NCBI GenBank assembly: GCA_950295325.1
Contig: OX485804.1
Coordinates: forward strand, 2,234,001-2,298,000
From: Polytrichum commune
Lineage: Eukaryota; Streptophyta; Polytrichopsida; Polytrichales; Polytrichaceae
Direction: 5' to 3'
DNA: 64,000 bases
Position 1 is the first letter of the stretch. Each line of letters opens with the position of its first letter. The notes beneath the pieces were generated by a model. The model saw nothing but the letters and a program-made list of their open reading frames with translations, was not told the origin of the DNA and searched no databases. This document shows, piece by piece, positions 1 through 9,350 of this stretch. The position numbers and the translations under genes are program-made.

Positions 1-248
1 CCATCAAATATAGAAGCTTCAAAGAGGTTTCCAATGCGGGTGTCGGGGGACTTTTTCAAAAAGTGCAACTAACTTTTTGACTTCACCAACTTTCTTTTTA
101 TTCCTATTATGTTGTCTTTATCCTACCAACGAGAATTGGATCCTCTATATCTTGGATTACATCAAATATTGTATATTTCATAAAGTCCTTTGAGCTCAAT
201 ATATAAGTAGAGCATTTAGACTCATACATATAACGAGGGTAGAGTATC

Positions 249-809
249 ATGGATAGGATGGGAGAGAAGAGAGACATGTTTGAGGGTCTAGGATGTGATG
301 AGGAGATAGAAAATTTAGGTGAACCCGATATTCCATTCAATCCATCAACCGAGCGTGAGAGAGATGAGAGATGTGCTAGGGATCGATTTCGTGATGAGTA
401 TGTCATGACTCCCTTCTCACAATCTATACAAGCTTGGAGGATGAGGGCGGAGGAGGACCAACGACGATATGCGGACAACTTTGAGATCGATGCGGTGGAG
501 AATGACAACACACAATGCGTGGGTGGAGATCTAAATGATTTGATTGATTTGTGTGCGGATATTTTGGAGAAGCCCGGGGATGTGGATGTGGAGGAGACTT
601 CAATCGACATTGAAGATGTCAAGGTAGCGGAAGAATCTTCAAGGACTTTGCCTTTTCGTAAGAAGAGGAGAGGATTATCGCCTCATCGGCTACCATTGAA
701 GGAACGGATGAAAGACCGAACGATTAGCTATGTTGATTTACTTCGATCGAATCCTCTTCCAAAAATGGACCCTCGACGGAAGCCACAAGCATCTACGAGG
801 TTGCCATGA
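249..809 (+). CDS. Hypothetical acidic protein, possibly a last exon
   Basis: This is an open frame of 186 codons starting ATG at 249. The product is rich in Asp, Glu and Arg, with an acidic middle (DLIDLCADILEK region), a basic patch (RKKRRG near residue 138) and no domain I recognise. It ends TGA at 807-809 and is followed by AT-rich DNA with a possible poly(A) signal (AATAATAAAG near 903-912). The window edge is close, so it may be the last exon of a gene that begins to the left. It could also be a remnant of a transposon accessory gene. Codon use looks like the neighbouring transposon genes rather than random sequence, which is the main support for it being coding. Confidence 0.4.
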   Translation: MDRMGEKRDMFEGLGCDEEIENLGEPDIPFNPSTERERDERCARDRFRDEYVMTPFSQSIQAWRMRAEEDQRRYADNFEIDAVENDNTQCVGGDLNDLIDLCADILEKPGDVDVEETSIDIEDVKVAEESSRTLPFRKKRRGLSPHRLPLKERMKDRTISYVDLLRSNPLPKMDPRRKPQASTRLP

Positions 810-1267
810 CGGAAGTCAATTTGACGGAATGAAGTGGAATATTAAATCGTGCATGGTTTGTTCATGTATGTGATTTATAAAAGGCATTTGTACCGTCGTC
901 GCAATAATAAAGTCATTACTTGTACATCGTTGTCTTCATAGGGGTGATAATTTGTTGGTCATCATACTACATTGGTTACTTTGTTGCTTGAGGGATCCTT
1001 CATTAGTTTTGTGTGGATAAGTACACCGGTAATGATATTTAGTGTCACATATATTATTTGCAAAGGGCCTAAGTTAGATGGGGTGCGGATGGAGGGACGC
1101 GGGAATGTGCAGTAGAAATATTATTGCATATTCATGTAGAGGACTTCATTACCTATCCATGGATACCAAGAAATCATTTTTTGGACTTCATATGAATTTT
1201 TGAGAGCCAAAAAACCGAGACTATGTCCAAACTTCCAAAAAAAATTAAAAAGTGCAGATTCAAAGGA
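810..1267. other. Non-coding spacer, no gene seen
   Basis: This is AT-rich sequence between the small acidic ORF and the G-rich minisatellite. I see no convincing open frame and no terminal repeat. The last part is A-rich (1215-1260) and runs directly into the first GCGGACG units. Confidence 0.5.
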
Positions 1268-1990
1268 ACTCGGGAGCGGACGTATGGGAACGCTAGAGCG
1301 GACGCAGGGGAACTCTAAAGCGGACGTAGGGGAACATGGGGCGGACTTATAAGAACGTTGGAGCGGACGTAAGGGAACATGGAGCGGACGGGGGGAGCGG
1401 AAGGGGGGGGGGCGGGTTGGAGCGGACGGGGGGAACGCGGGAGCGGACGTAGGGAACGAGGGGGCGGACGTAGGGAACGAGGGGGCAGACGTTTGGGAAC
1501 GGGTGCGGACGGGGGCGGGAACGGGTGCGGACGGGGGCGGGAACGGGTGCGGACTGGGGGGAACGGGCGCGGACGTTTGGGAACGGGTGCGGACTGGGGG
1601 GAACGCGGGGGGCGGACGTAGGGGAACGAGTGCGGACAGGGGCGGGAACGGGTGCGGACTGGGAGGGGAACGGGCGCGGACGTAGGGGAACGGATGCGGA
1701 CGTTTGGGAACGGGCGCGGACGTAGGGGAACGGATGCGGACGTTTGGGAACGGGCGCGGACGTAGGGGAACGGATGCGGACGTTTGGGAACGGGCGCGGA
1801 CGTAGGGGAACGGATGCGGACGTTTGGGAACGGGTGCGGACTGGGGGGAACGCGGGGGGCGGACGTAGGGGGCGGACGTAGGGGAACGAGTGCGGACGGG
1901 GGCGGGAACGGGTGCGGACTGGGAGGGGAACGGGCGCGGACGGGAGGGAACGGGTGCGAACAGGGTGGGAACGGGGAGCGGATGGAGGGG
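1268..1990. repeat. G-rich GCGGACG minisatellite upstream of the RING gene
   Basis: This stretch is made of units of about 20 bp built from GGGAACGGGTGCGGACG, G-rich on the + strand. From about 1680 to 1840 it has a clean 40-bp higher-order period, alternating a unit with GTAGGGGAACGG and one with GTTTGGGAACGG. Runs of three to nine G make G-quadruplex formation likely. The array stops just before a TATA box at 1991. The long open frames that cross it on both strands (Pro/Arg/Ser or Gly/Arg repeats) come from the repeat and are not genes. Confidence 0.9.
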
Positions 1991-1998
1991 TATATAAG
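1991..1998 (+). promoter_or_regulatory. TATA box of the RING-finger gene
   Basis: TATATAAG lies directly after the G-rich array and about 450 bp before the first ATG of the RING-finger frame. Position and orientation fit a core promoter whose upstream region is the minisatellite. Confidence 0.55.
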
Positions 1999-2091
1999 TG
2001 GAGGGGACCACTTACATACCCCACTCCACTCCTTGTGGGCGCCCGGACGACCCTCCTCTACTACAGAGTGCGGGGTTTAGCGGGGTGCTCG

Positions 2092-2237
2092 GAGGAGTTA
2101 AGGATCCCTTTTTTGGGATCCTTTTATACTTTTTTTACTGACCTGTTTGTGGGTGTGATCCACGTGGACCCGTTCCCTTGTGACGTGGCATATTCCTTGT
2201 GACGCGCCCAGTCAACTGGCCTCTGCGTGAGCGCTGG
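2092..2237. other. 146-bp segment flanked by a 14-bp direct repeat
   Basis: TAGCGGGGTGCTCG occurs at 2078-2091 and again at 2238-2251. The segment between begins with a perfect hairpin at 2100-2123 (9-bp arms AAGGATCCC/GGGATCCTT around a T6 loop) and contains ACGTGG-type motifs. The direct repeat looks like a target-site duplication around a small insertion in the 5' leader. A local duplication would look the same. Confidence 0.35.
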
Positions 2238-2449
2238 TAGCGGGGTGCTCGAAGGGTGTGCTGAATTTTTGTACTTTAATTTTTAACGACATTTTTGAAC
2301 TAATTCCACAGCAACACTATTTTGAAGTGTATGCTTGGATGTTTTGTAGCACTATTATGAAGTGCAATTAGTAATTTAAAAATTAGAGTTCTAGATTAGA
2401 ATTAGAAACTACAATTTGGGTGGATCCGGCAAGTGAAGGATTTCCAGAC

Positions 2450-4591
2450 ATGGCAAGTGGAGGATCTGGAGACATGGCAAGTGCAAGTGGAGGATCTGGA
2501 GACATGGCAAGTGGGGGATCAGGTTGTCACAGATCACATGTACGCAAGGCCGCTGGGTTGGAGTGGGATGTTTATGATGACAACACTCAAAAAGCCAGGG
2601 CAGGTTGGGAGAATGTACCACAACCGTGGTCAGTGAAGACTGCAATGCAGTACGTGGGCTTCCCTCACTTTGATCGGTTGTGGCCAAGACCTTGTCACGA
2701 GCGACACTGCAAGGCCATCAGTGCGAGTTATATGCAGCTTGATGACGTGGAGGCAAAATGGAGATTCCTAACGATACTTAGAAGTATCTCCAATTTGGAT
2801 AGATGGCCCAAGAGTGCAATTCCAAAGTCAGTGGCGTGTATGATGTATGCGGAGCACGTGTTGCGAGTTAGGGTGGATTGGTCAAGTTTGGCTATCCTGC
2901 ATGGTCAAAAATTTGGGGGTATTGGAATTGCATTCACTAAATGCACAGTTCCAGATATTCCATACACTCCCGTTCCGGAGTGGTTCAGGAGGAATCCTCG
3001 ACTAGTGGACGAGCCTGGGGCCCCAATTCCAGAGGGTTGGGAACCAAAAAAGCCACGTAATCGTAAACGACCAGCCAATGACGTGGAGATGGCCATCGAA
3101 GAGGCGTTTGAGCATATGGATGAGGGCATGGAGGCAAATGTCGAGGTCAACAACCTGATCAACGACGTGGTTAACGAGGTCCTAGACGAGGTAAACCTTG
3201 GTGAACATGGAGCGGACCCGACGGAGAGCAGAATGGAGGAATTGCGTAAGCAACATGCGTTGGAAATTCGTGAGTATAAAACGATGATTTTCGAGTTGGA
3301 AAATCGAGTTGCAACACTTACGATGGGGGAGGCTAGCAGTTCAAGTAGTACACCAATTAACCTTCAGTCTTTGGAAGCAGAGAGGGACGCAGCTTTACAG
3401 GAGGCCAAGATTGCAAAGTCACAAGCTCTGGAGGTATGTATGAGGAATGAAGTAATGCGAGGAAAGATGGAGGCTTTGCAAAAGGAGGTGGTGGACATGC
3501 AACAACAACTTCAAGTGGTCAAAAAAGTGGTTGTTGATCACGAAGCCAAGATTGGCGGACTGGAGGAGCAGAATGCAAGGTTGAAGAAATTTTTGTTGGA
3601 TGCGATTGTGGAGCGCAAAAATATGAGGACAAGCACATTGCTTGCTATGGCCAAGGCTCATCAATTTGAAGCTGAGTTTGAGAGCATCCAGAAAGAATGG
3701 AACCGCAATCAGAGAATGCGGAATATGATGCTCACGTCATGGCCAGAAAATGAGCAGATGTACCCTAGTAGGTGGAATAGGGATAATGAGTGGACATTGC
3801 CAAGCGGGAGCATCGATTGGCGTCAAGTGACCGACCCAGATCACCATTGGGATGTGACCCAAGTGCATGAATATCCATTCCGCATGAGGGGTGAGTTGTT
3901 ATGGCCAAATCCACATACAATGGTCTTCGACGGAACCGCATGTGCGATTTGCCAATGTCCATTTGGCCCAGAGGGATGCTATCAAGTTGGATCATGTGGG
4001 GCCCAATTCCATCCACAATGTCTAATAGGAAATATGATCAAGAAACGCCAATGTCCTCATTGCAGATCACCCTTCCACCCTCGTTTGTACCTCCAATTTG
4101 GCCTTCGGGATTACATGCCTAACGACTGGGTATTAAAGCCATGGGACTTTCCCTTCGATCTTCAAGAATTTGATGGGGAGAATGTTGAGTGGAGTTGGTT
4201 ATACAATTGTGCCAAGGTTGAGATATGGCACGAGAACAGAGATGGCGATTGGACACGGAATGCACGTCAAATTTTGTATGTTGCAGACGAGTTGTATCCC
4301 AACAAGCCCTCCGATCATGGCTTGAAAAGATTTTTGTACCAAACTCTTGAATGGCATTGGGATTCAACCAGCAGACAATTAAAGAGAGGCATTCATCCTC
4401 CTTGGTACAATGCAGCAGGTCTCGAATCAGTATCGGAGCATGATTTGGAAGAAGATGCAGATGACATGCCTACGGAACGGGATCCGAGATATGAATTGCA
4501 GTTAGAGGTGGGGTACCACAAGAACAGGCTGCAGTTGGCTGCAATTGATGCACTCTTGCATAGAGTTGCGGATGATGTGGTATTGAGATGA
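2450..4591 (+). CDS. RING-finger and coiled-coil protein, transposon-associated
   Basis: The frame is open from about 2420. The first ATG is at 2450, inside a 24-bp tandem repeat coding MASGGSGD. The N-terminal 200 residues form an unknown globular domain. Residues about 230-430 are Glu/Gln/Lys-rich coiled coil. A RING-type zinc finger follows at about residues 498-545, with CAIC, CGAQFHPQC and CPHC ligand clusters, and then a Trp-rich C-terminal region. A RING suggests an E3 ubiquitin ligase, but that is inference. The frame meets TGA at 4589-4591, yet stays open for another 53 codons to TAG at 4751-4753, ending in an acidic LDSDSD tail. The stop is therefore either a CGA-to-TGA mutation or a leaky UGA-CUA stop. 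The gene converges on the hAT transposase and shares its promoter layout, so both may belong to one element. Confidence 0.75.
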   Translation: MASGGSGDMASASGGSGDMASGGSGCHRSHVRKAAGLEWDVYDDNTQKARAGWENVPQPWSVKTAMQYVGFPHFDRLWPRPCHERHCKAISASYMQLDDVEAKWRFLTILRSISNLDRWPKSAIPKSVACMMYAEHVLRVRVDWSSLAILHGQKFGGIGIAFTKCTVPDIPYTPVPEWFRRNPRLVDEPGAPIPEGWEPKKPRNRKRPANDVEMAIEEAFEHMDEGMEANVEVNNLINDVVNEVLDEVNLGEHGADPTESRMEELRKQHALEIREYKTMIFELENRVATLTMGEASSSSSTPINLQSLEAERDAALQEAKIAKSQALEVCMRNEVMRGKMEALQKEVVDMQQQLQVVKKVVVDHEAKIGGLEEQNARLKKFLLDAIVERKNMRTSTLLAMAKAHQFEAEFESIQKEWNRNQRMRNMMLTSWPENEQMYPSRWNRDNEWTLPSGSIDWRQVTDPDHHWDVTQVHEYPFRMRGELLWPNPHTMVFDGTACAICQCPFGPEGCYQVGSCGAQFHPQCLIGNMIKKRQCPHCRSPFHPRLYLQFGLRDYMPNDWVLKPWDFPFDLQEFDGENVEWSWLYNCAKVEIWHENRDGDWTRNARQILYVADELYPNKPSDHGLKRFLYQTLEWHWDSTSRQLKRGIHPPWYNAAGLESVSEHDLEEDADDMPTERDPRYELQLEVGYHKNRLQLAAIDALLHRVADDVVLR

Positions 4592-4753
4592 CTAAATGGT
4601 GGGCCTAGACCACGTAATGCCGTTTCATTGTCTCCTGGTAATCGTCCATACCTCACCCGTGGAACAACGCGAAGCATGGAAGCGGGGGAATCATCACGAG
4701 CACGACGAGGATCTACTTCAACTAGAATAGACCTCGATTCAGATTCGGATTAG

Positions 4754-5452
4754 GCATTTTTGTACCATGTTTAGGAAGTTGTCTAGGAACGGATGAAGAC
4801 TTTGGACACAATGAACATATTTCATGTTCAAAGTATATGTAATATAAAGAGGATTTACCGACAAGTTGTCATTTCTAAGATCGTGTAAAAGATAACATAT
4901 GGATGCCACATATTTTAATGTTATTTGAAACTTTTAAAAACTTACTTGAATATTAGTAATTCATATGATAGTCTAACCAAAAGTACTATTGACTACATAG
5001 TCAATATTGAATACCACATAAAGATATAATTATATAAAACGGATAGAAAGGTCCTCAAAAAGAGGATGTCACCAACGAAGCATGTACAATCGAGCAATAG
5101 GGGATTGCAATATTTATAAAAGCATATTCTTTAAGAAGCTCAATAAATAAACATAAAATTCCATTCACAGTAAGAATTATACAAAATAGTAATTAATAAA
5201 GGCATAACATGTTATTGGAGATTAATTGCAATGCTAAGTTGACAACCATATTGTATTTTCAAAATTTTAAAAAATATGCAATAAATAATTTTATTACTAT
5301 AATAAAATGTTACAACTTCGAAGGTAACGTTTGCTTTGTGGTCTAAATGTCTTACCGAAGGCCCTAAGGTTGTAACTTGTATCAATTTTGACGTAAGTAA
5401 TAAATTATGGGAGTACGTGGGAGCACCGAAATATCACATTTGTGCAAAACCA
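4754..5452. other. AT-rich spacer between convergent genes
   Basis: This holds the 3' flanks of the RING gene and the hAT transposase. It is AT-rich and without a convincing open frame. It probably contains both polyadenylation regions. I could not find terminal inverted repeats here. Confidence 0.5.
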
Positions 5453-8400
5453 TTACGTTCGAATCCGTACTGTGGGATCATTTGCTTCGACACATCTTGG
5501 GTCCTCTTCAGACTCGTCTGTGCTGCAATCATCATCCGTTTGGGGAGTCGCGCTCCGAAGATGCAACTCTCGGTCACGTTGTGAGAAAATTATCTTCTTG
5601 GTCGGCCTGGAGCCCTCTGCATCCTGTATGCCATTTTCATCTAGATGTGGTCTACCCTCATCTTCATTGTAGTCTTCAGCAGTAAACGGAAGCGATCTTC
5701 CCTGATACCTCTTCCTAGTACGTTTGACACCTCTCGTAGTTCTCTGACGCCCTCCACCCGTACCACGACTTGAGTGCACTTCATCTCTACTTCCATCTAT
5801 AAAAACATCCCCCGTTGTACTTCCGCCTCCAACTCCAAGGCCACATGTTCCATTGGATTGACTGTGTGGAAGTGAAACTGATGCGGATGGAATTGCAATT
5901 GGTATGTTATCAACAACATGTCGACGAACAGAATGACGACGTGGCGCCTCTGTAGTAACATTTCTTGAAACATTGTGTATAGCAACCAAAGTAGCACCCA
6001 CCGCAGTTGCACGTGAAACACCCAATCTAGAAGTATTGGCAATACTTCGAGTGAGAGGACGACGTTGACCTTGTGCATGCACTTGCACCGTAGAGGTTGA
6101 TGCAGTTCTTTGAAGAGCACGGAATCGAGTTGTAGGTATTTCAGGAACATTGGGCGTTTGATCTTCTATACGATGGTTGGATATGAGGGAGGCGTCCATG
6201 GATTCAGAATGTACTCGGGCTGGAAATGGATCCTGTTGAACGTGCGTTGGCTCATTTGCGGGTAGTACATTGTCACCTTCACCAAAAGAAAGAGAATCGC
6301 TCCGAGGTTGCAAGGAATCTACTTCAATTCCTACATTCTCACTTGCCCCCATAGCAACATTATGGGCAGGGCGAAACCCTTGTTCAATGTGGAGAGTTTC
6401 AAAAGGCGGTCCTCCAATAGACCCCTCATGATCGTCATGCATTCCGTCGTTATGTTGGGGGACATCCGGTTCATCAAAATCAAACACCCCAAGGTTTCCA
6501 TCACTACCATTGCCATCCTCATCTTCTGAATCATGATTCTCGGAATTGAGGTCATCCAAATCAAAGTCGATGTCATCAACATTGTTGTCAGCATCATTTC
6601 CGGCACTATCATTTGGATCCACGTCATCTTCGTTGTCATCTTCTTCGTCAAGGTCATCGTCAGAATGGACCTCATTCAATTCGTACCATTGCGCAGGTCT
6701 TGGGCCCCTCCGATGTCGAATGAGCCTACTATTGGTATATATGTAGACGAGGTCCTCGGCACGACTATGCTTCAAGCGATTGCGACTCTTGTTGTGAACA
6801 TATGAGTACATGCTCCAATTGCGTTCACATGCGGATGCGGAACATACTTGTGCAAGGATACGTCTTGCTATTGTTTGGAGGGCTTTAGCTCCACCTCCCA
6901 TTGCATCCCACCATTCATGGAGAGGTGCGGCATGCACGCTCGGGTCAGTAGAATCAGCAAAAGGCCCTCGATTTTCAAGGAAATCTTGGTACTGGTGGAG
7001 GATTTGGACATAAGTGTCCTCATCTTGAGCAAGCCTGCGAAGAACTCGATTTAGGATTGTCCTCGAATTCTCATCCTCATGGAGTGGGGCCCAACCACGT
7101 AGAAGCGGATTTAACATCGCTCCAGCCCAATGTAGATCATTCAACATCAACCTCCATCTATTTTGAAACGTTAGCATAGCATTTGCAGCAAGCTCAGGGC
7201 TTAAGCGAAATGGAGGTTTACTGAATCCACGAATATGGGTTTGTAAATCATGCATGACCCTCCAAGCCATTCCCATTGCAGGCGCCTTGCCATCAAATAC
7301 ACGAAGAGCTTTAACAACCGGGATCACCATATACAAGAAATTTTCGCACGTGTTCCAGAATCCATCAGAACGTATAAAGCTTCGCACAGCAGAGCCCTTC
7401 ATGTAAGAGGTGCGAGATCTCCTCCTCATATCACGCATTAGAGTAGGCCAATCCTCATCAACCACCATTCTTTCCAAAGTATTGCGTACTTGAAGAAGAC
7501 GATCTATCATGATGAAGTTCGTTGCAAAACGGGTCTCTACAGGTAGGCGGAGTGAGAGATTTGGTGACAACCTCCGGAATATAGCTTGAGAAGCATGATG
7601 GTTTTTGATAAAAATACAAATATGGCGCGCCTTTTTTACCAACTTTTTCACCCATTCCTCCTTCCCCCAATCTTCTAAGAGGATATCTAGGCAATGCGCA
7701 GCACATCCTTGAAAATATAGATCGGGATTTGCTTGAATCAAGTCGCGAGCAGCGGAGGCCATAACTGGGGCATTGTCGGTGCAAATCTGGACCACATTAT
7801 GTCGACCAACCTTTTCCACAAATGGTTGAATTTGAGCAGCAACGTATACATGATCCTTGTGATTTCCCGTGGTATCAATGGTACCCAAGAAAACATCTCC
7901 CTTTGTGCCGCATTGGAGAACGTTTAGGAGAGGTCGGTTTTGCACGTTGTCCCATCCATCACAACATATTGTAACACCGTATTTTTCAACGGAATTCCCC
8001 ATCTTCTCCTTCACTTGCCTATCTAGGTCAACCTTTTTATCAGTTAACAACTTCGTACGGATGGCATTGTACGATGGTGGTGTGTAGGCTGGCATTCGAT
8101 GACGGGCAGTTTCACGCACAGCATGAACAAATGCAGGATGTCTCACAATGTTGAAAGGAATGTTAGCTTCATAAAAAGTCGTTGCCCATGCTCTATCAAG
8201 GAGTTGTTTTGTTGACACATTGAACCCCTCCGTTATGTTGAGTTGACGTAGTTCACGAGGAGGTGTGCCATATATCACAACATCAGAATGTTGAGTGGAT
8301 TGGGACATAAGCAAAGGCTCTGTTTCACTAATTACGGAGTCCGCTATAATAGGCTCCAGAGGTACAATATCTGGCACCGGAGAGTCCTCATTTACAATGC

Positions 8401-8650
8401 CTACATGTAAGGGCACAATGCCTCCGCAATGTTCAAACAAGACCCTAATATGCGGGGGTACCATCCTACATGTGGAAACATCACAAGCACCCCCTACAGG
8501 AGGTCTATAACCAAGGTGGGCCAACATTCTATTTCCTCGGTAAGATATGACGAACGGGCAAAACCTACATTTAACCTGCCTTTGTGATTTACCGGGAACC
8601 ATCCCCTTATCCTCATACCAATGATCCCATGCATCATTTCGGCGTGGCAT
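5453..8650 (-). CDS. hAT-superfamily transposase, BED finger plus DUF659 type
   Basis: An uninterrupted frame of about 1,065 codons starts at the ATG at 8650. An earlier in-frame Met at 8680 lies across a likely splice acceptor, so it is less likely. Domains in order are: a BED-type zinc finger near the N terminus (KCRFCPF, then HLGYRP and further Cys); a DUF659/RNase H-like core with ICCDGWDN and ICTDNAPVM, carrying the expected Asp residues, and a CAAHCLDILLEDWG block; and a hAT dimerisation domain (ILAQVCSASACERNWS, then NRLKHSRAEDLVY). A long acidic, low-complexity C-terminal tail follows. It should catalyse cut-and-paste transposition in the nucleus with an 8-bp target duplication. The frame is intact, so the copy may be recent. 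I could not place its TIRs. Confidence 0.88.
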   Translation of the reverse strand: MPRRNDAWDHWYEDKGMVPGKSQRQVKCRFCPFVISYRGNRMLAHLGYRPPVGGACDVSTCRMVPPHIRVLFEHCGGIVPLHVGIVNEDSPVPDIVPLEPIIADSVISETEPLLMSQSTQHSDVVIYGTPPRELRQLNITEGFNVSTKQLLDRAWATTFYEANIPFNIVRHPAFVHAVRETARHRMPAYTPPSYNAIRTKLLTDKKVDLDRQVKEKMGNSVEKYGVTICCDGWDNVQNRPLLNVLQCGTKGDVFLGTIDTTGNHKDHVYVAAQIQPFVEKVGRHNVVQICTDNAPVMASAARDLIQANPDLYFQGCAAHCLDILLEDWGKEEWVKKLVKKARHICIFIKNHHASQAIFRRLSPNLSLRLPVETRFATNFIMIDRLLQVRNTLERMVVDEDWPTLMRDMRRRSRTSYMKGSAVRSFIRSDGFWNTCENFLYMVIPVVKALRVFDGKAPAMGMAWRVMHDLQTHIRGFSKPPFRLSPELAANAMLTFQNRWRLMLNDLHWAGAMLNPLLRGWAPLHEDENSRTILNRVLRRLAQDEDTYVQILHQYQDFLENRGPFADSTDPSVHAAPLHEWWDAMGGGAKALQTIARRILAQVCSASACERNWSMYSYVHNKSRNRLKHSRAEDLVYIYTNSRLIRHRRGPRPAQWYELNEVHSDDDLDEEDDNEDDVDPNDSAGNDADNNVDDIDFDLDDLNSENHDSEDEDGNGSDGNLGVFDFDEPDVPQHNDGMHDDHEGSIGGPPFETLHIEQGFRPAHNVAMGASENVGIEVDSLQPRSDSLSFGEGDNVLPANEPTHVQQDPFPARVHSESMDASLISNHRIEDQTPNVPEIPTTRFRALQRTASTSTVQVHAQGQRRPLTRSIANTSRLGVSRATAVGATLVAIHNVSRNVTTEAPRRHSVRRHVVDNIPIAIPSASVSLPHSQSNGTCGLGVGGGSTTGDVFIDGSRDEVHSSRGTGGGRQRTTRGVKRTRKRYQGRSLPFTAEDYNEDEGRPHLDENGIQDAEGSRPTKKIIFSQRDRELHLRSATPQTDDDCSTDESEEDPRCVEANDPTVRIRT

Positions 8651-8880
8651 GACTTCAACAAAACCTACAAATACAAACAAGTTAGAGCAAGTAACTTTGA
8701 TCGCATACTAGGTCATGTTCAAGAGTGCCACAAGGGCAACCCTAATTCACAGTCACTAGATTGGACAAAGTATCCTCTGCATTCGGGTCTCACGCATTCA
8801 ATCCTCACTCCTCAAAGGAGAATCAAAAGACTTGAGACACACTATGTCAGTGGAGGCAAAAATGGCACCTTGAACCCTCA

Positions 8881-8888
8881 ATTTATAG
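8881..8888 (-). promoter_or_regulatory. TATA box of the hAT transposase
   Basis: Read on the - strand this is CTATAAAT, about 230 bp upstream of the transposase ATG and directly downstream of the second minisatellite. The layout mirrors the TATA box of the RING-finger gene at 1991. Confidence 0.5.
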
Positions 8889-8897
8889 TATTCGAAT

Positions 8898-9350
8898 CAG
8901 ACGGGGGAGCGGATGGAAGGGGGGGGGGGGACCGGACGAGGGAGCGGACGGACGGGGGGGGGGGGGGAGCGGACGGGGGGGGGGGGGAGCGGACGGGGGG
9001 GCGGACGGGGAAGCGGACGGAGGGGGGGGGAGCGGACAAGGGAGCGGACGGGGGAGCCGACGGACGGGGGGGGGGGGGGGCGGACGGGGGAACGGACGGG
9101 GGAGCGGACGGGGGTGGGGCGGACGGAGGGGGGTGGAGCGGATGGGGGAGGGGGGGGGGGGCGGACGGGGGAGCGGACGGACGGGGGGGGGGGGGGGGGC
9201 GGACGGGAGAGGGGGGAGCGGACGGGGTTGGGAACGGGAGCGGACGGGGGGGAACGGTGGCGAACGGGGATTGTGAACGGGAGCGGACGGGGGGGAACGG
9301 GGGCGAACGGGGGTTGGGAACGGAGGCGGACGGGGGGGCGGACGGGCTCT
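8898..9350. repeat. Second G-rich GCGGACGG minisatellite
   Basis: Units of GGGAGCGGACGG and GGGGGCGGACGG with G runs of up to 16 fill this stretch. The distal part has GGAACGGGAGCGGACGG units closely related to the array at 1268-1990. G-rich on the + strand, it sits upstream of the - strand hAT gene, so the transposase coding strand is C-rich here. The apparent long frames on both strands are artefacts of the repeat. Confidence 0.9.

Noticed and set aside
1121-2024. Long Pro/Arg/Ser-rich frames on - and Gly/Arg-rich frames on + across 1.1-2.0 kb
   Set aside because: They follow the G-rich minisatellite in every frame and have no features of a real protein.
2100-2130. Intrinsic bacterial-type terminator (hairpin followed by T-rich DNA)
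   Set aside because: The context is a plant 5' leader, so the resemblance is probably accidental.
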